This document shows, in pieces, positions 34,152-48,187 of a stretch of DNA of 64,000 nt. Numbering within the stretch: the first letter of the stretch is position 1; each line of letters opens with the position of its first letter. Location: the NCBI RefSeq assembly GCF_009017415.1, contig NC_092403.1:1674001-1738000 (forward strand). Direction: 5' to 3'. A model generated the notes under the pieces. That model had not been told where the DNA came from, did no database searches, and saw only the letters and a program-made list of their open reading frames with translations. The DNA comes from Aspergillus flavus. Its lineage: Eukaryota; Ascomycota; Eurotiomycetes; Eurotiales; Aspergillaceae. A program made the position numbers and the translations under genes.

Positions 34152-36090
34152 ATGAAGCTCTCAAGCATTGTGGCCCTGTCGGGCCTTCTGGCGGTTTCAG
34201 AGGCTCTCCCGCAGCAACAGATATTGCAGAGAAATGTCGCCAAGAAGCCCAATTTCCTTTTCATTATGACTGATGACCAGGATCTCCAATTGAACTCGAC
34301 TGCATACACCCCGCATATCCTGAGTCTAATCAAGGAGAAGGGCACCGACTTCGCAAATCACTTTGTCACCACGGCTCTATGCTGTCCCTCGCGGGTCAGT
34401 CTGTGGACAGGACGTCAGGCTCATAATACCAATGTGACGGATGTGAGGCCACCCTGGGGTACGTGACTATTCATCCCATCGCATGCTGAGTAGACTAACT
34501 GTAATAGGCGGATATCCCAAGTTCATCTCGCAAGGCTTCAATGACAATTGGTTCCCCGTGTGGTTCCAGGATGCCGGCTACAACACCTATTACACCGGAA
34601 AGCTCATGAACGCCCACAGTCTCAGTACCTACAATAAGCCGTTTCCCAAGGGCTTCAACGGATCAGACTTCCTTCTCGACCCGCACACCTACTCTTACTA
34701 CAACTCCACCTACCAGCGTAATCGCGAACCCCCCAAAAACTATGCCGGTCATTACACGACCGATGTGATCACTGAGAAGGCTCTGGGACTCCTGGACGAA
34801 GCCCTGGAGAGTGACCGACCCTTTTTCGTGGCTGTTTCGCCGGTTGCTCCCCATTCGAACATTGATCCGAACACGATGGGCACTGCTGCAAGCATCATGT
34901 CTGAGCCGATCCCTGCGCCTCGCCATCGGCACTTGTTCCAGGGCGTCAAGGTACCCCGGACTCCGAGCTTCAACCCGCTCAACGTAAGTCTACTCTTTCT
35001 GAACCGAGGAAGGGGCTCACTGACAATTCCAGCGCACCGGAGTTAGCTGGGTATCCAACCTTGCGCTGCAGAACCAAACCGTGATTGACTACGAAGACCA
35101 TTATTATCGCCAGCGACTGCGTGCCCTGCAAGGAGTTGACGAACTGGTCGAGAAACTGGTCTCTCGTCTTGAGGAAAGTGGTGAGATTGACAACACCTAC
35201 ATCATCTACACTTCCGACAACGGATTCCACATCGGTCAGCACCGTATGCCCCCAGGCAAAACTACTGGTTTTGAAGAAGACATCCGAGTCCCGTTCTTCA
35301 TTCGAGGCCCAGGAATTCCCGAGGGAAAGACCGAGGACAGCGTTTCGACACACATCGACCTGGTCCCAACTTTCTTTGAATTAGCCGGTCTGCCACTGCG
35401 CGACGATTTCGACGGCACGCCATTGCCGATCAAGAGACAGTCGGCTTCAATTTCCCATGAGCATGTTACTGTGGAATTCTGGGGCACCGCCGTTCTGGAG
35501 GGTGACTTTTCCAAGATCGGTAAGGCATTTCCTGCTGACTAGTTACACCATTAATGCGTGCTAATCGAGTCACCTACAGGTCCGGACGGGGATGCAAGCA
35601 TGCCGAACAATACCTACAAGTCTGTCCGTATTCTCGGCGAGGGATATAATCTTTACTACTCCGTATGGTGTCACGGCGAGCACGAGCTCTACGACCTAAC
35701 AGTACGTCGCTGCAACTCATCCATCTCAGTGAAACATACTAATGAGCCCAGGCCGACCCTTACCAAATCAACAACATTTACACACCCAGGAACACTACCT
35801 CCCAGCTCCTCGGGCGGCCCCTGCAGGCAGTTATCACTCGTCTTGATGCTCTACTTCTCGTTCTGAAGACCTGCCAGGGTCCCACCTGTATCGAGCCGTG
35901 GAAGGTAATCCACCCTGACGGCTCTGTGCAGAGCCTGAAAGACGCGCTTCATCCACAATTCGATAATTTCTACCAGGAGCAACCTAAAGTATCGTATGAT
36001 CATTGCCTGGACGGATATCTTCTTTCCAACGAGGGCCCGCTGGTTGGGCTGCAGTACCGGGATGGATTGAGCTGGTCGGCGTGGGCTTGA
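34152..36090 (+). CDS. secreted arylsulfatase-type sulfatase, 576 aa
   Basis: Hydrolyses sulfate esters to release sulfate outside the cell or in the periplasmic space. Exons are 34152-34458, 34508-34983, 35033-35519, 35580-35701 and 35752-36090 (1731 bp). Residues 1-19 form a signal peptide (MKLSSIVALSGLLAVSEAL). The core starts with KPNFLFIMTDDQD, whose Asp pair binds calcium. The active site TTALCCPSRVSLWTGRQAHN holds the C-x-P-S-R motif in which Cys becomes formylglycine (the first C of CPSR), followed by the usual LWTG. GYNTYYTGKLMN carries the catalytic Lys, and IYTSDNGFHIGQHRMPPGKTT the second metal Asp-Asn, His and Lys. Several N-x-S/T sequons suggest glycosylation. The last exon (DPYQINNIYTP) completes the family C-terminal domain. 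Sulfur starvation usually induces such genes; no regulatory site was confirmed here. Confidence 0.94.
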
Positions 36091-36659
36091 TTCCGATGAT
36101 CATGAGGACACAAAAATTATTGTAATGTATAGATTGATGGCCTTGTACATAGAGGTTAACTTGTGATACCATATATTGTTCAAGCTGCATTTGCAAGCGG
36201 GCTACCTAACAGGAATTAGAAGTTAATTTGTTACGAAGGAAATATCATAGCACCGTATTTATGTCGTGCTTTAAAAAGCATCATCGACTTAGGTTATCTC
36301 AATATATGTAAGCGTCGACCCTACCAGTGTAGATATGGTAAGAAGGCGATAATCCAAAGTAAATATAGTAGTCTCGTAGATCTCTCTTCGAGCGCTAACG
36401 TGCTGTCACTACTAACAAGTCTAATCCACTAACCTCTCCACATATGGTGCTCGATATAGTTATTTTAAAGATGTTTAAGCTAAGGTTCAATGGCAGGTTA
36501 TGACTGCTTTTACCTTTATTTTCTAAGGCCTGTCATGTAGCATCAATGCTTCAATTACCAAGAACCAACTAAGCAAGCGGGTTCCGGGTATTACCATTAT
36601 ACTCATATATACATAACTCATCATCATTAGCATAGCGTCAAACTAAGTACGACCATCCA
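36091..36659. other. convergent intergenic region
   Basis: AT-rich 3' flanks of the sulfatase and the carboxylesterase. Nothing else was seen. Confidence 0.45.
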
Positions 36660-38345
36660 CTAGATATGGAACGAGGCCACATTCTTACTGATAAACTCAT
36701 ACGTATCGGACCGGAAATCATCCTTCAGTAATTTTCCCGAATTCGCAAGGAAGTTCATCAGCTGCTTGTCCTCCTTCCACTGCGGCCACTCAATATAGTC
36801 GCCTCTTCTTGAATTTGGATCCTGGTCGTACACGAAACTGAAGTAGTAGGTATGTGTCGACCTGGATGCGTAGTTGGGCAGGATACCGTAGAAGACCTGT
36901 AGGAGATCACTGCCGTGGAAGGTCCCCAGGACTGGGGTGAGGTAATCATACGAGGAGAGGTATGACCAGTTGGGAACGTCAGGTTTGATGTCATTTGCCA
37001 TCTGCAGGACAACACGCCGGGTGAGGGTAAATGTCAAGTCGCCCAGGATTGCGGCGAGTCGCTTGAACTGCGGATACCAGTTATTGAGTATGCCTGTTCG
37101 GAATGGAGAACCGTCCTCCGTGATCGTTTGATATGTGCCCACGAGCTCTTGGAGCTGGTCCTGTGAGGCGCCGTAGAAGAAGTACTTGGATAGGTAGTCG
37201 ACGAGGTCGTCCGTGGTGGTGATGTTGGCCTGGAACAGGGCAAATATCGTACCCTCGTCTTCTTGATCGCCGATGATGAAAGGCACCGAGGCGTACTTGC
37301 CTGCCTTGCCGAGGACTTCTGGGCTATCGGTGAGAACCTTTCCATCCGGGCGAGGGAGGTACGATAAGGCCACGGAGTGGTAGCTTAATATCCCAGGGAC
37401 GGAGTTGGCGGCGTTGAGATAGTCCGTGTAATCGAGCGCTCGCAGGCATTGAAGGGTATTTGAAGCATCAGAGCAACCTGCACTGGCCACGACAGCATCA
37501 TAGACGGCTTGCCCCTTGACTCCATCGACTGGATCGGCGGGAACTGCCGACCCGGAGTTCATGATTGCGCCGTGGAACAGCGGCTTGCCCTTGTAGGTGT
37601 GGTCTCCATCATACAGCATCATCTGGTCAAAGACGGAGATGGATCCCGCCGATTCACCCCAGATGGTTACCTTCTCTGGATCACCACCGAAGGCCTCGAT
37701 GTTATCGGCGATCCACTCCAGGGCGAGGCGCTGGTCCCGGAGACCCAAATTGGCAGAACCGTCTTCGAGGATCTCCTTTCCGGGCAGGAAACCAAACCCA
37801 CCAACACGATAATTAATGGCCACGAAGACAATTGGCATGTCCAAATCTATTGAACTAGAGACTAAGGGCGCCCCATCGTACATAGCTGATGATCCAAGCT
37901 CGAACCCACCGCCGAAAATCCATACCAGCACGGGTAGCTTACTTTCTGGGGTTGTTCCTGCCGGCCGACGAACGTTGAGAGTCAAACAGTCTTCCCCGGC
38001 ATTGGTGATCTTTTGGAAGAGCGGAATATTGATGAGTTGACCGAGCACTGAGCTCGGAAACTGGGAGGTATCCGTGGTGAAAAAGAATTGTGGACAGGCT
38101 TTAGCGGCCCCAGTAGCCTTGAATGTCCCTAGAGGAGATTCTAGAGCCTGGGGTGGCTTTAGGCGCAAAGAGCCCGTTGGCTGCTGCGCAAAAGGAATGC
38201 CATTGAAGCTCTCCACATTACCAGAGCTCCCCACTATTGTGGCTGAGGGGGAGGAGATAGTCACCGTGGGGGAGTCCCTCTTGGCCGGAGCTGCCAGTGC
38301 GGTGGGAAGAGACAAAAGAAAGAGTAAGGTGGGCTTGAGGATCAT
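36660..38345 (-). CDS. secreted type-B carboxylesterase/lipase, 561 aa
   Basis: A single-exon extracellular ester hydrolase of the cholinesterase/Candida rugosa-lipase family. I prefer the second Met (38345, [20 protein letters not shown]), which begins a clean signal peptide; an upstream ATG at 38366 would add seven residues. [13 protein letters not shown] is the oxyanion hole, [19 protein letters not shown] carries the nucleophile Ser in GESAG, and [19 protein letters not shown] is the conserved helix before it. Glu in DQEDEGTIF and His in LGTFHGSDL are the likely remaining triad residues. [15 protein letters not shown] is the type-B signature near residue 120. The length fits fungal lipases of this class. 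It lies with other secreted hydrolases. Confidence 0.94.
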   Translation of the reverse strand: MILKPTLLFLLSLPTALAAPAKRDSPTVTISSPSATIVGSSGNVESFNGIPFAQQPTGSLRLKPPQALESPLGTFKATGAAKACPQFFFTTDTSQFPSSVLGQLINIPLFQKITNAGEDCLTLNVRRPAGTTPESKLPVLVWIFGGGFELGSSAMYDGAPLVSSSIDLDMPIVFVAINYRVGGFGFLPGKEILEDGSANLGLRDQRLALEWIADNIEAFGGDPEKVTIWGESAGSISVFDQMMLYDGDHTYKGKPLFHGAIMNSGSAVPADPVDGVKGQAVYDAVVASAGCSDASNTLQCLRALDYTDYLNAANSVPGILSYHSVALSYLPRPDGKVLTDSPEVLGKAGKYASVPFIIGDQEDEGTIFALFQANITTTDDLVDYLSKYFFYGASQDQLQELVGTYQTITEDGSPFRTGILNNWYPQFKRLAAILGDLTFTLTRRVVLQMANDIKPDVPNWSYLSSYDYLTPVLGTFHGSDLLQVFYGILPNYASRSTHTYYFSFVYDQDPNSRRGDYIEWPQWKEDKQLMNFLANSGKLLKDDFRSDTYEFISKNVASFHI

Positions 38346-41300
38346 GTTGGTGGCCTTGATTAGCATTTATCGAGGCCGGGAAGAACGGTCTTTTTATAGA
38401 TGTATACCAGTCTAAGATTTTAGTATCATTGAAAAATCACCATCTCTCTCCCAAGGCTCTATCTTCCTTCAGGATTGATAATGAACCCTTGGCATCCCCT
38501 CGGCAAACGAATGTACACCATCGTATATAGATCGCAAAATACGACGCTGGAACCCCGCGTAAGTCGCCATTGTTAGCGGTGAGGCAGACGGAGCAGTGCC
38601 CATAGTAGCAACTAGTCTGCCCTAGTAAAGAGACCACGAGGCACATGGACAAGGATTCGTCGAGAAGGTGGAAGTTTATTTCTGTCGATTTCAACGAAGC
38701 CCAAGTCGATCTCCATGTGAACCGAGGCTGGTGGACGGTGAGCAGTCAGATAGCAGTCATGGTACCAACTGAAGAAGTCAGCAGATCATCCGTAATACTA
38801 AATGACTGGCGAGCGATCATTGTGGGTTGCAGATTGTCAACCTCAAAGAACGCGGGGGAGTGGATGATAGTGCGGGGAAACCAATGAATTAGGGCTGGGC
38901 GCGATGCGGCATAATACCTCACCGTTAAGACCCTGACTCAGAGGATCCACCATCTCTTCAGGAACTGCCAAGAGATTGGAACTTTCTCTTCGGAGATGAA
39001 ACTCAATGAGGCAAGCATATCATGAGCTAGGCATATTTATGGCTCTGCCTAGCTTGTAGCGCAAACCCTACGCCCTCCCAATTGTTCTGATTAGTCAATC
39101 GGGCATCCTTACATTGACCGAATAGCCGACTGGGCAAGGAGTTATAGATGCTTGTGATAATTGAGAACTATCCGGAGACTCCGGTAAACATACTTTGGAG
39201 TCTGATGCCACTCTGCGTTGCGTATGGATGATCTAACAAAAGATCAGTTGACGGCATTGGCATTTTACCAATAACAGACAGTGTGTATATTAGAGGAACA
39301 TGGGTGAATGGTACCATGTATATTTGTATCCCCTCTCTTTGCCTTCTCTTTTTGTTGGCAGGATATCTTACCTCCCCACTGTTAAACCCCCAAGGTCTCT
39401 TGCGCTTGGCATCTGCTCAGCGTAACCAACTCGAAAGTTAGAACAGGTGGGATAGGTCATCCCCACCGCCAATGTAACCCCTCACTCTTAATGAACCTTG
39501 GCTCCTCTGGCTACTGGCCGAGTGTGATATCGGACTGCAGAGCCATTCTCAAACAGCCGCCAATATCTGTGGTCTCTGCATTGCCACAGCCATGCTACAA
39601 CATCCGGATCGGGCCGTGCTTGACATGTGGCCAACATGTAAATATTGGACTTAATATACTTTGCTAACTTAGTCAGCTTGGCGAATATTCGTTGTTGCTA
39701 TGACCGATTAATGCCTTACCGACTCGGGTTCATACACATAACAGAAGATATGCTCTAGTACCTAAACATGACGGGGCCAGAGTACCGGTTTTCTTAAATG
39801 CATGGTTTTAATTGGAAGTATGCACCGCTACCATATCATAGGGACAGATAGTAGCACTACCAGGAATTATAGAGCGATGATGGCCCGATGTCAGATTCAT
39901 CGGTAAGGTAGTCCTGCAAACCAGAGATGAAATTGCGTGTCTATCAACATCAGGGCCTTTTAGTTTGAGCATCTACCCCAGAAACGGAATATATACAGGG
40001 TCGAGTCGATTTCGAAATCTAGCATTAAGGAATGATCAAGACGCATTCAATATTACTGGTAACCTTGGGGCTTTCCCACTAACCGGGCGAAGTTGTAATG
40101 CTTTAGTAGAGGTAGTGGATAGAGAAAGTTAGCAACTTCATTGTTCTCGATGCCTATAGGTTCCCAGTATACTAGTAATGAGCCACACCGTAAGGTTGAG
40201 CCGTGTAGGCTCTATCAACGGGCCCAACCGTTTATGTGCCAGCTTTCATCCTCAGTGCACACAGCGCCTACGGGGCCATAGTGTATAAGCTACTGTACAT
40301 GAGATGGTACATCGATTTCTATATGGGTGATCTGGGACGGTAAAAAGAAGATAGTCTCGAGTTGAATACAGAAAAGAAAAGCATATATGAGTCACTTTAG
40401 GAATAGAATTACATCTGGAGCCGCTCCGGTTCTCTTAATTAAAACGAGGACTGAATCAAGTATGAGCTATTTATGATTAACCTCTTCCAGGAATGTGAGA
40501 GTCTTCCATTTAGTTCCGATTAAACCTAAAGAAATTGCAATTTCCCGTAATCTTTGAGGCGACAGGAAACTCGTCACGCGTGACTCGTGCGCCACCACAG
40601 AATAGATTCAACTAGAATTCTGTAGCTGCTCTATTTCTATTACTGTGTATTTTCCTTCCTCTCTTAGGTTGTGGAGGTTGAGATAGAGGTTACTCTTCTA
40701 GATACGGGTCCAGGTCCCCGGTAAATAAACGTTTCGAGGGACACAGGTTAGCTAGTAGAATGGGAACATCTCGATAGTATCTCAGCATGCAAGGAAAAGA
40801 AGTTGTACAAACCGCGGGGCAATAAGTTGGCACTCTAAGAATGGTGTTTCTCTCTCTTTTGGGGTCGATTTATCGGGCGTCGGAAACACTGTCGAGTGTA
40901 AATGCATACATATAACACTAGAATGGTAGAATGTCTAGGTATCCTGACTATTATAGCTTCAGATATTGCCAAGTAAGACCGGAAGGCGTGACTTTATATC
41001 GCCTGACGAAGGATAGAAGAGCCTACGCTAAAGCAAAGTTGTTCTCTCAAGTAGCCCTAGGTGGGAATTGCTTTCGATCGCAAATCAATTTGAGAAATGC
41101 CACCACCACCAAATGTAGGTCTTCAAAACTGAAAATCGATCTTGATTAAGCCTCGATGGATGTTCAGACTTATATATCGTTGTAGTTTGTGTGGGATGTA
41201 CAACCAGGTATCTACGTCGTGGATTCTGTAGGGAAAGTAGTAATGTCTTGAGGCGACTGGTAATGTGAGTATGCAAGGAGATTGCGAGACCGGACCACAA

Positions 41301-41518
41301 TTACTATATCATGGTCTACCCATGATCTAGGCCTTCGCCTAACTCACTATAGATGTTCTTCAGACAGGGGACGGCGAATTCACGGGCGAAATCAATTTGT
41401 GGCTGCATCCTCATGTCTTGAAACAAGCAGTGTGATTGGAAGTGGTGGCGTCTTGGCTCCAGCCAGCTGCATGACTATGAGAAAATAGTCAACTAGTCTT
41501 GGCTTGCAGAATGACTTC
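38346..41518. other. 3.2 kb divergent intergenic region
   Basis: It lies between the carboxylesterase start and the glucoamylase promoter. No coding region can be supported: small frames at 38437-38887 and 40931-41488 have no family features. The length suggests long upstream control regions or lost genes. No clear repeat or RNA gene was seen. Confidence 0.4.
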
Positions 41519-41529
41519 CGGAAATTTAA
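41519..41529 (+). promoter_or_regulatory. AmyR-type binding element CGGAAATTTAA
   Basis: It lies 194 bp before the glucoamylase ATG. CGGAAATTTAA is the well-known AmyR-responsive motif of Aspergillus amylase and glucoamylase promoters (AmyR is a Zn2Cys6 regulator). The exact word here supports induction by starch or maltose-derived isomaltose. Confidence 0.75.
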
Positions 41530-41548
41530 CCTGGTGGCTGCTCTCAGT

Positions 41549-41553
41549 ATTGG
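41549..41553 (-). promoter_or_regulatory. inverted CCAAT box of glaA promoter
   Basis: ATTGG on the plus strand, 20 bp after the AmyR-type element. In Aspergillus amylase promoters a CCAAT box bound by the HapB/C/E complex commonly sits beside AmyR sites. Confidence 0.5.
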
Positions 41554-41649
41554 CTGACGCTCCGCACCTCTAATTGTGCTTCAGGTCAGTCAAAGATGTT
41601 TTGAACCACCAACGAGCCGAACCCTTCCGCCGCTACAATACTCGGGTTA

Positions 41650-41657
41650 TTATAAAA
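41650..41657 (+). promoter_or_regulatory. TATA box of glaA promoter
   Basis: TTATAAAA lies about 65-73 bp before the ATG, a usual TATA distance for Aspergillus glucoamylase genes. Confidence 0.6.
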
Positions 41658-41686
41658 CGCATCGTGGTTCATCGTCCCAGCTATAG

Positions 41687-43761
<2,075 letters not shown>

Positions 43762-44325
43762 TCATCATGTCCCGATGAAGAGGAGGAATTGGTACGTGGT
43801 ATTGGTGATGTGGCGCTGTCATATTCAGTATATATGTTCGATTCTGTGAAATCCGAAGGCAGAGAGACCAAGAGAGGGCCCACCTATTCGTGTGTAATAG
43901 ACAAGATATTGTTAGTGTCCTATGAAATCCCATGATATAAATTTCGAGAAGCAGGACCTACACAGATGTATCCGATTATCCTTGGATCCTACCAGGGCGA
44001 CCTTTACTCAATGGACGTTTAAGAAAATCTCATAACTTTTTTTTGTACACTATTGAAAGCCAATGCTATAATGGTCGGTGTTCCAGATCCTATTCACTCC
44101 CTCCACCTTGCACAGGCCTTGATTCGAAACCATACCAGCGTAGGCAAGACCATGTAAGGCTCCTCCGTTCTTCTTATATCTCTTCTCAGTCTCTGTGTCT
44201 TTCTGTCCAACGGCCAATATTGACATACATATCAAGAGATCCTATGTATCAAGAGGTACTTGTGATCATGGGGCGAATCATACAAGAGCATCTCGGAACC
44301 CCATTATCTGATGACGGCAATACAC
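43762..44325. other. convergent intergenic region
   Basis: 3' flanks of glucoamylase and the bZIP gene. No supported gene. Confidence 0.45.
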
Positions 44326-45207
44326 CTAGTAGCTAATCATCTCGAACAAAGTGTGGTCCACAGTCTGCCCATCCGAAGAAGCTGAAGTTGAGGCTGAATG
44401 GTGACAGGGCAGAATTTCACCACCGAAGCCCTGCGAGTCATACTGTGAGGCATCATCATCTGGGTATACAGTAGTTTTAGTTGCCGAGTGTTGCTTAGGT
44501 CGTGATGCGAAGGAAGGTAAAGACAGCCGCGGGTCTATCGGCTGAGAACTAGCGGAGTCGACAATAGGTTCCCCCGAAATTTTTCTAACCCTCCGCGCAA
44601 GATATCGCTTGATTGGCTCATCATCGCACTGTGCGTGCTTCAGTATCTCACTGTGGAGGTCCAGAATCTCATAACGCAGTTGTTCAATTTGCATCCGAAG
44701 CTCGTTGTTCCGCCAGGCATGCGCATCGGCAAGGGACTCGATCTCTTCTACTACGAGCTTTTTTCGCTGACGGCACCGTTTGGCAGCTTGGCGGTTACGC
44801 TGCAGGATCTTGTCTCGTCTTGCCTTCCAATCTTTGTTTATCCTGCCGTGCTTCGTGAATGTGTTTGAAGCCTCCTTTGCATCTGGCTTTGAGACGGCCG
44901 TGTTTTGTGCACTTCCCTTGAGCTCGCCATTGATCGGCTGGGTGGTTTTCTGGATAGGTAAAGTAGCTTCCGTTAGAGACATGGCATTCAGGACAGGCTG
45001 TGAGCGTGCAAGGTTTGACTGGCCGGTATTGCACATGGCATAGGGGGTCGCGTCGCCATATTTGGGCCATGCCTCATACGGATCGATGTTTTCCCAGCTC
45101 AGCTGTTGCCGCTCATTTGTGGGGTGTTTGAAGCATGATGATAGCTGAGGGAAAGTAGGAGCTAGGTCCCATAGAAACTGTGGCTGTACCACGGTGATTG
45201 AAGCCAT
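44326..45207 (-). CDS. bZIP transcription factor (ATF/CREB-like), 293 aa
   Basis: An intronless gene for a nuclear DNA-binding protein. The basic region RRDKILQRNRQAAKRCRQRKK (residues about 130-150) has the N-x2-A-A-x2-C-R-x-R-K-K pattern of the ATF/CREB/AtfA-AtfB class, which binds CRE-type TGACGTCA sites. It is followed by a leucine-type zipper with heptad hydrophobics (LVVEEIESLADAHAWRNNEL..QIEQLRYEILDLHSEIL). The N-terminal 125 residues are Pro/Gln/Ser-rich and could form a transactivation region; the C tail is Ser-rich and ends in HTLFEMISY. It lies convergent to glaA and likely has its own promoter. It is similar in size to stress- and conidiation-linked factors such as AtfB, but I cannot assign it to one. 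Confidence 0.93.
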   Translation of the reverse strand: MASITVVQPQFLWDLAPTFPQLSSCFKHPTNERQQLSWENIDPYEAWPKYGDATPYAMCNTGQSNLARSQPVLNAMSLTEATLPIQKTTQPINGELKGSAQNTAVSKPDAKEASNTFTKHGRINKDWKARRDKILQRNRQAAKRCRQRKKLVVEEIESLADAHAWRNNELRMQIEQLRYEILDLHSEILKHAQCDDEPIKRYLARRVRKISGEPIVDSASSQPIDPRLSLPSFASRPKQHSATKTTVYPDDDASQYDSQGFGGEILPCHHSASTSASSDGQTVDHTLFEMISY

Positions 45208-46690
45208 ATTGTTCAGTGTAGAGAACGAACGCCACTAGTGTTATTTGGAGGAGATTGCTCAAGTTCATGAGCATGATATATGCATCACAGAGGCAGTGAA
45301 GATGTACATGTGGAAGGGGCGTATATGTGTGATTGGCAGCTGCATCTCATCCATATCAGCCGAAATAAAGCAAATTTATGCCTTTCGTATTAGAAGGCAG
45401 AGACATTCAACCCGACCCATGTCGCACCACCTTTACTTATTCTGATGTCATCTTTCGAGCGAATAGGAGATTGCCAGTGGTTGATTTGAACGCAATCATG
45501 TTCAGGGAAGCCATGACTCCCTCATTTTAGATTTCATACCCGTGATATTGGCTTCTGAGGTACCTGTTCGATGAGGTTATTCGTGACAAGCTGACAAGAA
45601 TTGATTCGGCGGGGTGCAGAAGCGCTTACCAGCTATTGATACCTGATTGGCGGCTTTCCCCATCCCAAGAAAATCTGTCATGTATACCATGGGAACCATG
45701 GTCCATACAGGAATGCTGCTTATATCGCTGGATCAACGCTGGGATCACCTTGTTGTGGGCCGGAACACAAAATCTAACGCAGTGACCTATTGCCTTTTAT
45801 AGGGCTGGGCATGGGACTCCCGCAGGAACCTAGCGGGTTGGTTCTTTGGGTCGAAGCCAAACGGTCAACGATTGGATTCGTTGACTCTGCGTCTTTCTTT
45901 TCTCTCTCTTTAAAACTGCCGGTCAGAGAAGAGTTCAATAACGACCCTTGGGTGGTGCTTCTTCAACCGTCCAGCGTGCCAGCAAAGTTACATTACCGAC
46001 AACAGGAGGAAGGCAAGTTCGGTGAGATTCCCCAGTCATCAAGGTAACGTCGCCTGGAAGACTCTGGAAAGTGCCTATTGTTATTGTAGACCAGACCTCG
46101 CGGTGCTCCGAGGTGACTTCGTTGTGATGTAAGTGGTTATGGGCGGGTTGCCGTCCCACGGTAAGCGTCTTATGTCAGGTCCCCAAGCCAATTCTAAACT
46201 ATGATTCCCATGGATTGGGAGCTTGGGCGTCAGATGCAAACGCGGGGCTAGAGGCCCTAGCTCCCCTTCCAGTTCCGTTGCAAGCTTTAGGATAGACCTT
46301 AGGCACCATTCTCAGGGTCAACGTTAGATCCATGCCCTGTCTCAGGCAGGTGAGGCATTTCTTCCTCAACAGCCGTGGCGCCCTAGGATCCACGAGTGTA
46401 ACCGTTTCATCCAGAGGATAAACCAAAAGTTATCTCAGTCGGCCGTCATATGCCAGGAGGTCAGGGAGCTTTGACCTTTGCTCTTGATATGTAGAAGCTC
46501 TGTTGTAGGGAGAGGTTACGATTGACATACAAGGTTTCACTTGAAACAGAACTTGTTTGTGTTCATTTCTAGATCTTTGAGGACAAATATTCACGTAGAA
46601 GAAAGGAAATGACATTTCGGCATCCGTAAGACATGACTATGAACGTGAAGAATCACAACATCTAACTCGAATAGATATCTATATATACAT
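45208..46690. other. 1.5 kb intergenic region
   Basis: It contains the upstream region of the bZIP gene and the 3' flank of the Baeyer-Villiger-type gene. An inverted repeat ACCATGG-GAA-CCATGGT lies near 45687-45703. Short frames at 45790-46615 are not supported. Confidence 0.4.
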
Positions 46691-48187
46691 TTACTGCAAT
46701 TTCTTCTCACCCAAAAACTCCATGTCCTCATCGATTCGGCCTTTCTTTGCAAACTTGATGTCATCGAGATAATTATCTCTTGGCAGCCATGGTCCTCTGT
46801 CGGCTGCCTTGGGTAGGTCCCGCTCTGCCTTGGTCACGTAGGTAGAATTGAGGTTCAACAACCGGCGCGGTTGCATCTCTTTGGCCGTGGCGGGGCTTAA
46901 CCGTGGCACGGCTGCCTTGACGCCTCGTTTCTCCAACTCTTGGAGAAATCGGCAAAGAAATTGCGCGGTTGCGTCGGCGCCCAAAGTCCAGGAGGCGTTG
47001 GTATAGCCGATGACAAAGGCGGCATTGGGAACGTCTTGCAACATGATTCCGTGCCAGATATACTTCTCGGAAACATATTGAGGAATTCCGTCAACAGTGA
47101 CCGAGGCTCCGCCCGCGATCTGCAGTTTCAATCCGGTGGCTGTAATGATTATATCCGCGTCCAGCTTCTCTCCAGAGTTGAGGACGACCCCGGATGCCGT
47201 GACCTCGCGGATTGTGTCGGTCTTCACCTCTGCGCGACCGGTATGCAAACTCTTAAAGAAGTCACCATCAGGGCATATGCAAAGACGTTGATCCCATGGG
47301 TTGTATCGTGGGTGGAAGTGCGGGTCGTGTGGAACGTGGGAGGGCAACTGGCGGGAGACGGACAGGCGGAGGATGAACCGGGCAAGGGTCGGGAAGGTTT
47401 GACAGAACAGGAAGAAAAAGCGCGAGCTAAGCAGCCAGTTCAGACGCTGTATTTTGCGATCGAGAGCCGCTGGGAGAATATAGCTCAACCACGAACGGTG
47501 CCGGTTCGGGAGGGAAAGAATATAGGTAGGACTCCGCTGGAGCATGGTAACATGCTTGGCCTTCTGGGCCAGGTTGGGAAGCAGAGTTACAGCGGTGGCA
47601 CCACTACCAATGATAACAACTTTCTTGTCGCTATAGTCCAGGTCCTCGGGCCAGAACTGTGGGTGGATGATCTGCCCCTGAAATTGATCCAGCCCAGGGA
47701 TCTCGGCTTGCAGAGGCGTGTGGTAGTCGTAATAGCCGGTGCCAAATACGATAAACCGGGCCGAGAATGACTTGGACTGTCCCTCATGTTCAACACTTAG
47801 TGACCAGGTGTTCTCTGCCGAAGACCAGTCGGCACCTAAAAGGCGATGTTCGAAGCGGATGTGCTTCTTGATGCCGTGGGTCTCAGCGGCGTTGTCTATG
47901 TATTTGACGATGGAGGGTCCATCGGCGATGGGGTTCCCATGGTCCCATGGGTGCCATGAAAATCCGAAAGTAAAGAGATCCGAGTCCGAACGAATTCCAG
48001 GATATTTGAAGAGATCCCAGGTGCCACCCAGGTTGTTACGGGCTTCGAGGATCGTATAGCGAAGCTTAGGGCTCTGAGACTGCAAGCGGTAGGCGGTGTT
48101 GATGCCGGAGATGCCGGCACCAATGATAATAACATCATAGGATTGCTCCATAGCGACAAGGTGCTTTAAGGTGGCAGGGATATCCAT
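46691..48187 (-). CDS. Baeyer-Villiger-type flavin monooxygenase, 498 aa
   Basis: An FAD/NADPH enzyme that inserts one oxygen next to a carbonyl, turning ketones to esters or lactones. The gene is intronless. Start options are 48253, 48187 and 48151; I chose 48187 (MDIPATLKHLVAMEQSYD) because the extension upstream looks like leader sequence and all important motifs lie after MEQSYD. The first Rossmann motif is VIIIGAGISGINTAYRL, the second VVIIGSGATAVTLLPNLA. Between them is FQGQIIHPQFWPEDLD, an exact match to the BVMO fingerprint F-x-G-x3-H-x3-W-P. GTWDLFKYPGIRSDSDLFTFGFSW is the usual GTW(x)RYPG-D-type FAD block. It resembles EthA-like enzymes that act on linear ketones. Divergent from the esterase at 48630, sharing a 440-bp promoter. 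Confidence 0.93.
   Translation of the reverse strand: MDIPATLKHLVAMEQSYDVIIIGAGISGINTAYRLQSQSPKLRYTILEARNNLGGTWDLFKYPGIRSDSDLFTFGFSWHPWDHGNPIADGPSIVKYIDNAAETHGIKKHIRFEHRLLGADWSSAENTWSLSVEHEGQSKSFSARFIVFGTGYYDYHTPLQAEIPGLDQFQGQIIHPQFWPEDLDYSDKKVVIIGSGATAVTLLPNLAQKAKHVTMLQRSPTYILSLPNRHRSWLSYILPAALDRKIQRLNWLLSSRFFFLFCQTFPTLARFILRLSVSRQLPSHVPHDPHFHPRYNPWDQRLCICPDGDFFKSLHTGRAEVKTDTIREVTASGVVLNSGEKLDADIIITATGLKLQIAGGASVTVDGIPQYVSEKYIWHGIMLQDVPNAAFVIGYTNASWTLGADATAQFLCRFLQELEKRGVKAAVPRLSPATAKEMQPRRLLNLNSTYVTKAERDLPKAADRGPWLPRDNYLDDIKFAKKGRIDEDMEFLGEKKLQ

Noticed and set aside
46940..47770. 276-codon plus-strand frame
   Set aside because: It is antisense to the Baeyer-Villiger-type gene, whose fingerprint motifs are clear; the frame follows from codon bias of the sense strand.
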